The translations under genes and the position numbers were made by a program. The notes below the pieces were generated by a model. That model searched no databases and was not told the DNA's origin. It worked only from the letters and a program-made list of their open reading frames with translations. 64,000 nt of DNA from Prevotella sp. E13-17 (GTDB lineage: Bacteria; Bacteroidota; Bacteroidia; Bacteroidales; Bacteroidaceae), in NCBI RefSeq assembly GCF_022024035.1, contig NZ_CP091787.1, positions 3,194,001 to 3,258,000 on the forward strand, in the 5' to 3' direction. Numbering within the stretch: the first letter of the stretch is position 1; each line of letters begins with the position of its first letter. Shown here one piece after another: positions 61,862 to 64,000 of this stretch.

Positions 61862-64000
61862 ACTTGAAACACATTGTGGGGCTCATCCTTGTGATGATGT
61901 CTGCATGCCACACACAGGCTGGCCAGCACACTCAGTTTGTCAACCCATTTATTGGCACTGGAGCCGTCGAGAACTCGCTGTCAGGCAATTGCTATCCTGG
62001 AGCCACAGTGCCCTTCGGCATGGTGCAGCTCAGTCCTGACACGCAAGCCTCGCCAGACTGGGACAAGGCTTCGGGCTATGACTATAATGACTCGCACCTG
62101 TGTGGATTCAGTCATACAAGACTTAGTGGCACGGGCGCTTGCGACCTGATCGACTTGCTGCTGATGCCTTCAACAACCGACAGAACCTGGTCCGTCCTTC
62201 AACACGACCATGAGGTTGCTCATCCTGGCTATTATGCGATTCTTCTGGAAGACAGCATCAAGGCAGAGCTGACGGCCACAGCTCATACGGGCTTGCACCG
62301 ATATAGCTACCCCAAGGGCAAGCCTCGGCGGTTGCTCATCGATTTAGACCATTCGGCACCGAAAGGCTCCTGGGACCGCCATATCATTCAATCACAACTG
62401 CGCATCGTCAGTCCCACGGTTGTTGAGGGCTACCGCATCATCACGGGATGGGCAAAGCTACGTCGTGTGTACTTCCACATGGAGCTATCTCAGCAGATCG
62501 CATCTTTCGACATGACAGATGGCGACCGTCATGCTGGCACAACCAGTGTGGTCAATGGCAAAGCGCTGAAGGCATGGATTTCTACTAATGACACAGACGA
62601 GGCACCGCTGGTGGTAAAGGTCGCACTATCCACAACGAGCATTGAGAATGCACGCTTGAACATGGAGCGAGAGGCCTCATCATGGGACTTTGATGCATAC
62701 ACAGAAAGGGCTGATGAACAGTGGGAGAAGATGCTAAGTCGCATCGAGGTGGAAGGTGACGGTCAGGACATGCAGAAGTTCTACACCTCTCTCTATCATG
62801 CTTTCATTCAGCCAAACGTCATGAGCGATGTCAATGGTGACTATACGGCTACTGACTATTCTACGCGTCGCATGGCTCAGGGACAGGCATACTATTCTAC
62901 TTTCTCGCTATGGGACACCTTTCGTGCAGCGCATCCGCTATACACGCTCATCGCTCCACAGCAAAATGCACAGTTTGTCAACTCCATGTTGACGCATTTC
63001 GATAGCTATGGCTATCTGCCCATTTGGGATCTCTGGGGACAGGACAACTACTGCATGATAGGCAACCATGCGATTCCTGTGGTGGCTGATGCGGTAATGA
63101 AAGGCTTGCCGGGCATCGATGCCGAGCGTGCCTTGAAAGCTTGTGTGGCATCGGCTACCATCTCGCACCCGGGATCGCCCTTCGAATTGTGGGAGCAGTA
63201 TGGCTATATGCCTGAAGACAAGCAGTCGCAGTCGGTCAGCATCACGCTCGAACAGGCTTTCGATGATTGGTGCGTGGCGCAGTTGGCTCGCTATTTGGGT
63301 CATGAAGATATCTATAAACGTTTTATTGGTCGTAGCCAGAACTATCGTCATATCTTCAATCCTTCTAATGGCTTCTTTCAGGCTAAGACTTCTGATGGAA
63401 GCTGGCTTACACCTTTTGAGCCGTTGCGATATGGCGCTAATGGCAATTATCCTTATACAGAAGGTAATGCTTGGCAGTGGTCGTGGTATGTGCCTCACGA
63501 TATTGACGGTCTCATCGCCTTGCAGGGGGGAGCAAAGGCATTCTGCCAACGACTAGACCGTTTCTTCTCACTTGAAGACAGAAGTGGCGAAAAGAACGAC
63601 AATGCTTCTGGCTTTATTGGTCAGTATGTTCACGGCAACGAGCCCAGCCATCATGTGGCCTATCTGTATGCCTACGCCGGACAACCGCGCAAGACACAGC
63701 GCCTAGTCCGCCATATATGCTCCGAGCTCTACAACACCAGCAGCAATGGTTACGTCGGCAACGATGACTGTGGCGAAATGTCGTCGTGGTATGTATTCTC
63801 GTCGATGGGGTTCTATCCGGTTTGTCCGGTAGGCGGCCAGTATGTCGTCGGTACGCCAATATTCGATCGGGTCGTCATTCATTTGGCAAACGATAGAAAG
63901 TTTGAGATTATAGCGCATCGAAAGAATCCTTCCGACTTCTATATACGCTCCATGAGACTGAATGGGAAAACTCATAAGCAGTATGTACTACAACACGACG
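61858..64000 (+). CDS. GH92 alpha-mannosidase, C-terminus beyond window
   Basis: Calcium-dependent inverting alpha-mannosidase family; about 714 codons visible, open at the window end. ATG 61858 overlaps the previous stop (ATGA). Signal peptide with lipobox MSAC near residue 16. The N-terminal sandwich starts FVNPFIGTGAVENSLSGNCYPGATVPFGMVQLSPD, the standard GH92 opening. The (alpha/alpha)6 domain has FSLWDTFRAAHPL, GYLPIWDLWGQDNYCMIGNHAIPVVADA, YVHGNEPSHHVAYLY and GYVGNDDCGEMSSWYVFSSMGFYPVCP; the last usually reads DDCGQMSAW. Most of the enzyme is present. Targets are N-glycan or yeast-type mannose. Confidence 0.95.
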   Translation, partial: MNLKHIVGLILVMMSACHTQAGQHTQFVNPFIGTGAVENSLSGNCYPGATVPFGMVQLSPDTQASPDWDKASGYDYNDSHLCGFSHTRLSGTGACDLIDLLLMPSTTDRTWSVLQHDHEVAHPGYYAILLEDSIKAELTATAHTGLHRYSYPKGKPRRLLIDLDHSAPKGSWDRHIIQSQLRIVSPTVVEGYRIITGWAKLRRVYFHMELSQQIASFDMTDGDRHAGTTSVVNGKALKAWISTNDTDEAPLVVKVALSTTSIENARLNMEREASSWDFDAYTERADEQWEKMLSRIEVEGDGQDMQKFYTSLYHAFIQPNVMSDVNGDYTATDYSTRRMAQGQAYYSTFSLWDTFRAAHPLYTLIAPQQNAQFVNSMLTHFDSYGYLPIWDLWGQDNYCMIGNHAIPVVADAVMKGLPGIDAERALKACVASATISHPGSPFELWEQYGYMPEDKQSQSVSITLEQAFDDWCVAQLARYLGHEDIYKRFIGRSQNYRHIFNPSNGFFQAKTSDGSWLTPFEPLRYGANGNYPYTEGNAWQWSWYVPHDIDGLIALQGGAKAFCQRLDRFFSLEDRSGEKNDNASGFIGQYVHGNEPSHHVAYLYAYAGQPRKTQRLVRHICSELYNTSSNGYVGNDDCGEMSSWYVFSSMGFYPVCPVGGQYVVGTPIFDRVVIHLANDRKFEIIAHRKNPSDFYIRSMRLNGKTHKQYVLQHD

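Overview
The window reads as chromosomal DNA of a Bacteroidales bacterium, most likely Prevotellaceae (Prevotella/Segatella/Xylanibacter type), roughly half G+C by eye. The evidence is SusC/SusD-type outer-membrane pairs, Bacteroidota promoters (-7 box TAnnTTTG, often with an upstream TTTG), almost no Shine-Dalgarno sequences, a one-protein hybrid two-component regulator, and secreted proteins ending in a DGR...GIY(I/V)...K tail like type IX secretion sorting domains. I see no tRNA, rRNA, insertion sequence, prophage or CRISPR array.

Layout. (1) 1-14896, minus strand: a compact six-gene operon, read from 14896 downward: a large multi-fasciclin lipoprotein, SusC, SusD, two more fasciclin lipoproteins, and a second SusC cut off by the window start. 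It contains no carbohydrase. (2) 15149-18676, minus: a 1175-residue secreted protein with three diverged copies of one putative binding module. (3) 19268-28411: housekeeping genes: pnp (minus), then a cysteine-less thioredoxin-like lipoprotein, a zinc-ribbon Nudix hydrolase, and topA-aroK-speA, the last three joined by ATGA stop/start overlaps. (4) 28510-40689, minus: an eight-gene SusC/SusD locus with a DUF4843-type lipoprotein, a PKD-like lipoprotein, a WCGPC thioredoxin, a YD-repeat-like protein, a small tail-bearing protein and a secreted HExxH metallopeptidase. Its content suggests protein or peptide acquisition rather than glycan degradation. (5) 40865-48861: argB, a small surface lipoprotein, a DEAD-box helicase, a LOG-family enzyme, a PfkB sugar kinase, an M16 peptidase and a ROK sugar kinase. 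(6) 48955-64000: a carbohydrate cluster. A sialate O-acetylesterase-like protein and a GH36 alpha-galactosidase lie on minus. Divergent from them is a hybrid two-component regulator, followed by two tandem clan GH-D (alpha-galactosidase-like) paralogues and a GH92 alpha-mannosidase cut off by the window end, the last three coupled by ATGA overlaps.

The most unusual non-coding signal is a composite element found twice (about 19031-19175 and 47414-47627). Each copy has an inverted repeat built on AGTGCCACTTT/AAAGTGGCACT, followed by a tandem array of about five units with an exact 22-bp period whose core is CCAGCCCCTRGAAA. The period is not a multiple of three, so the arrays are not coding. I do not recognise this as a named element. 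A second odd intergenic structure, at 22925-23067, is an inverted repeat made of heptanucleotides of the GAGAACT/GAGAGTT type.

Coordinates, motifs and stems were read by eye. Family calls rest on motif recognition without database searches.
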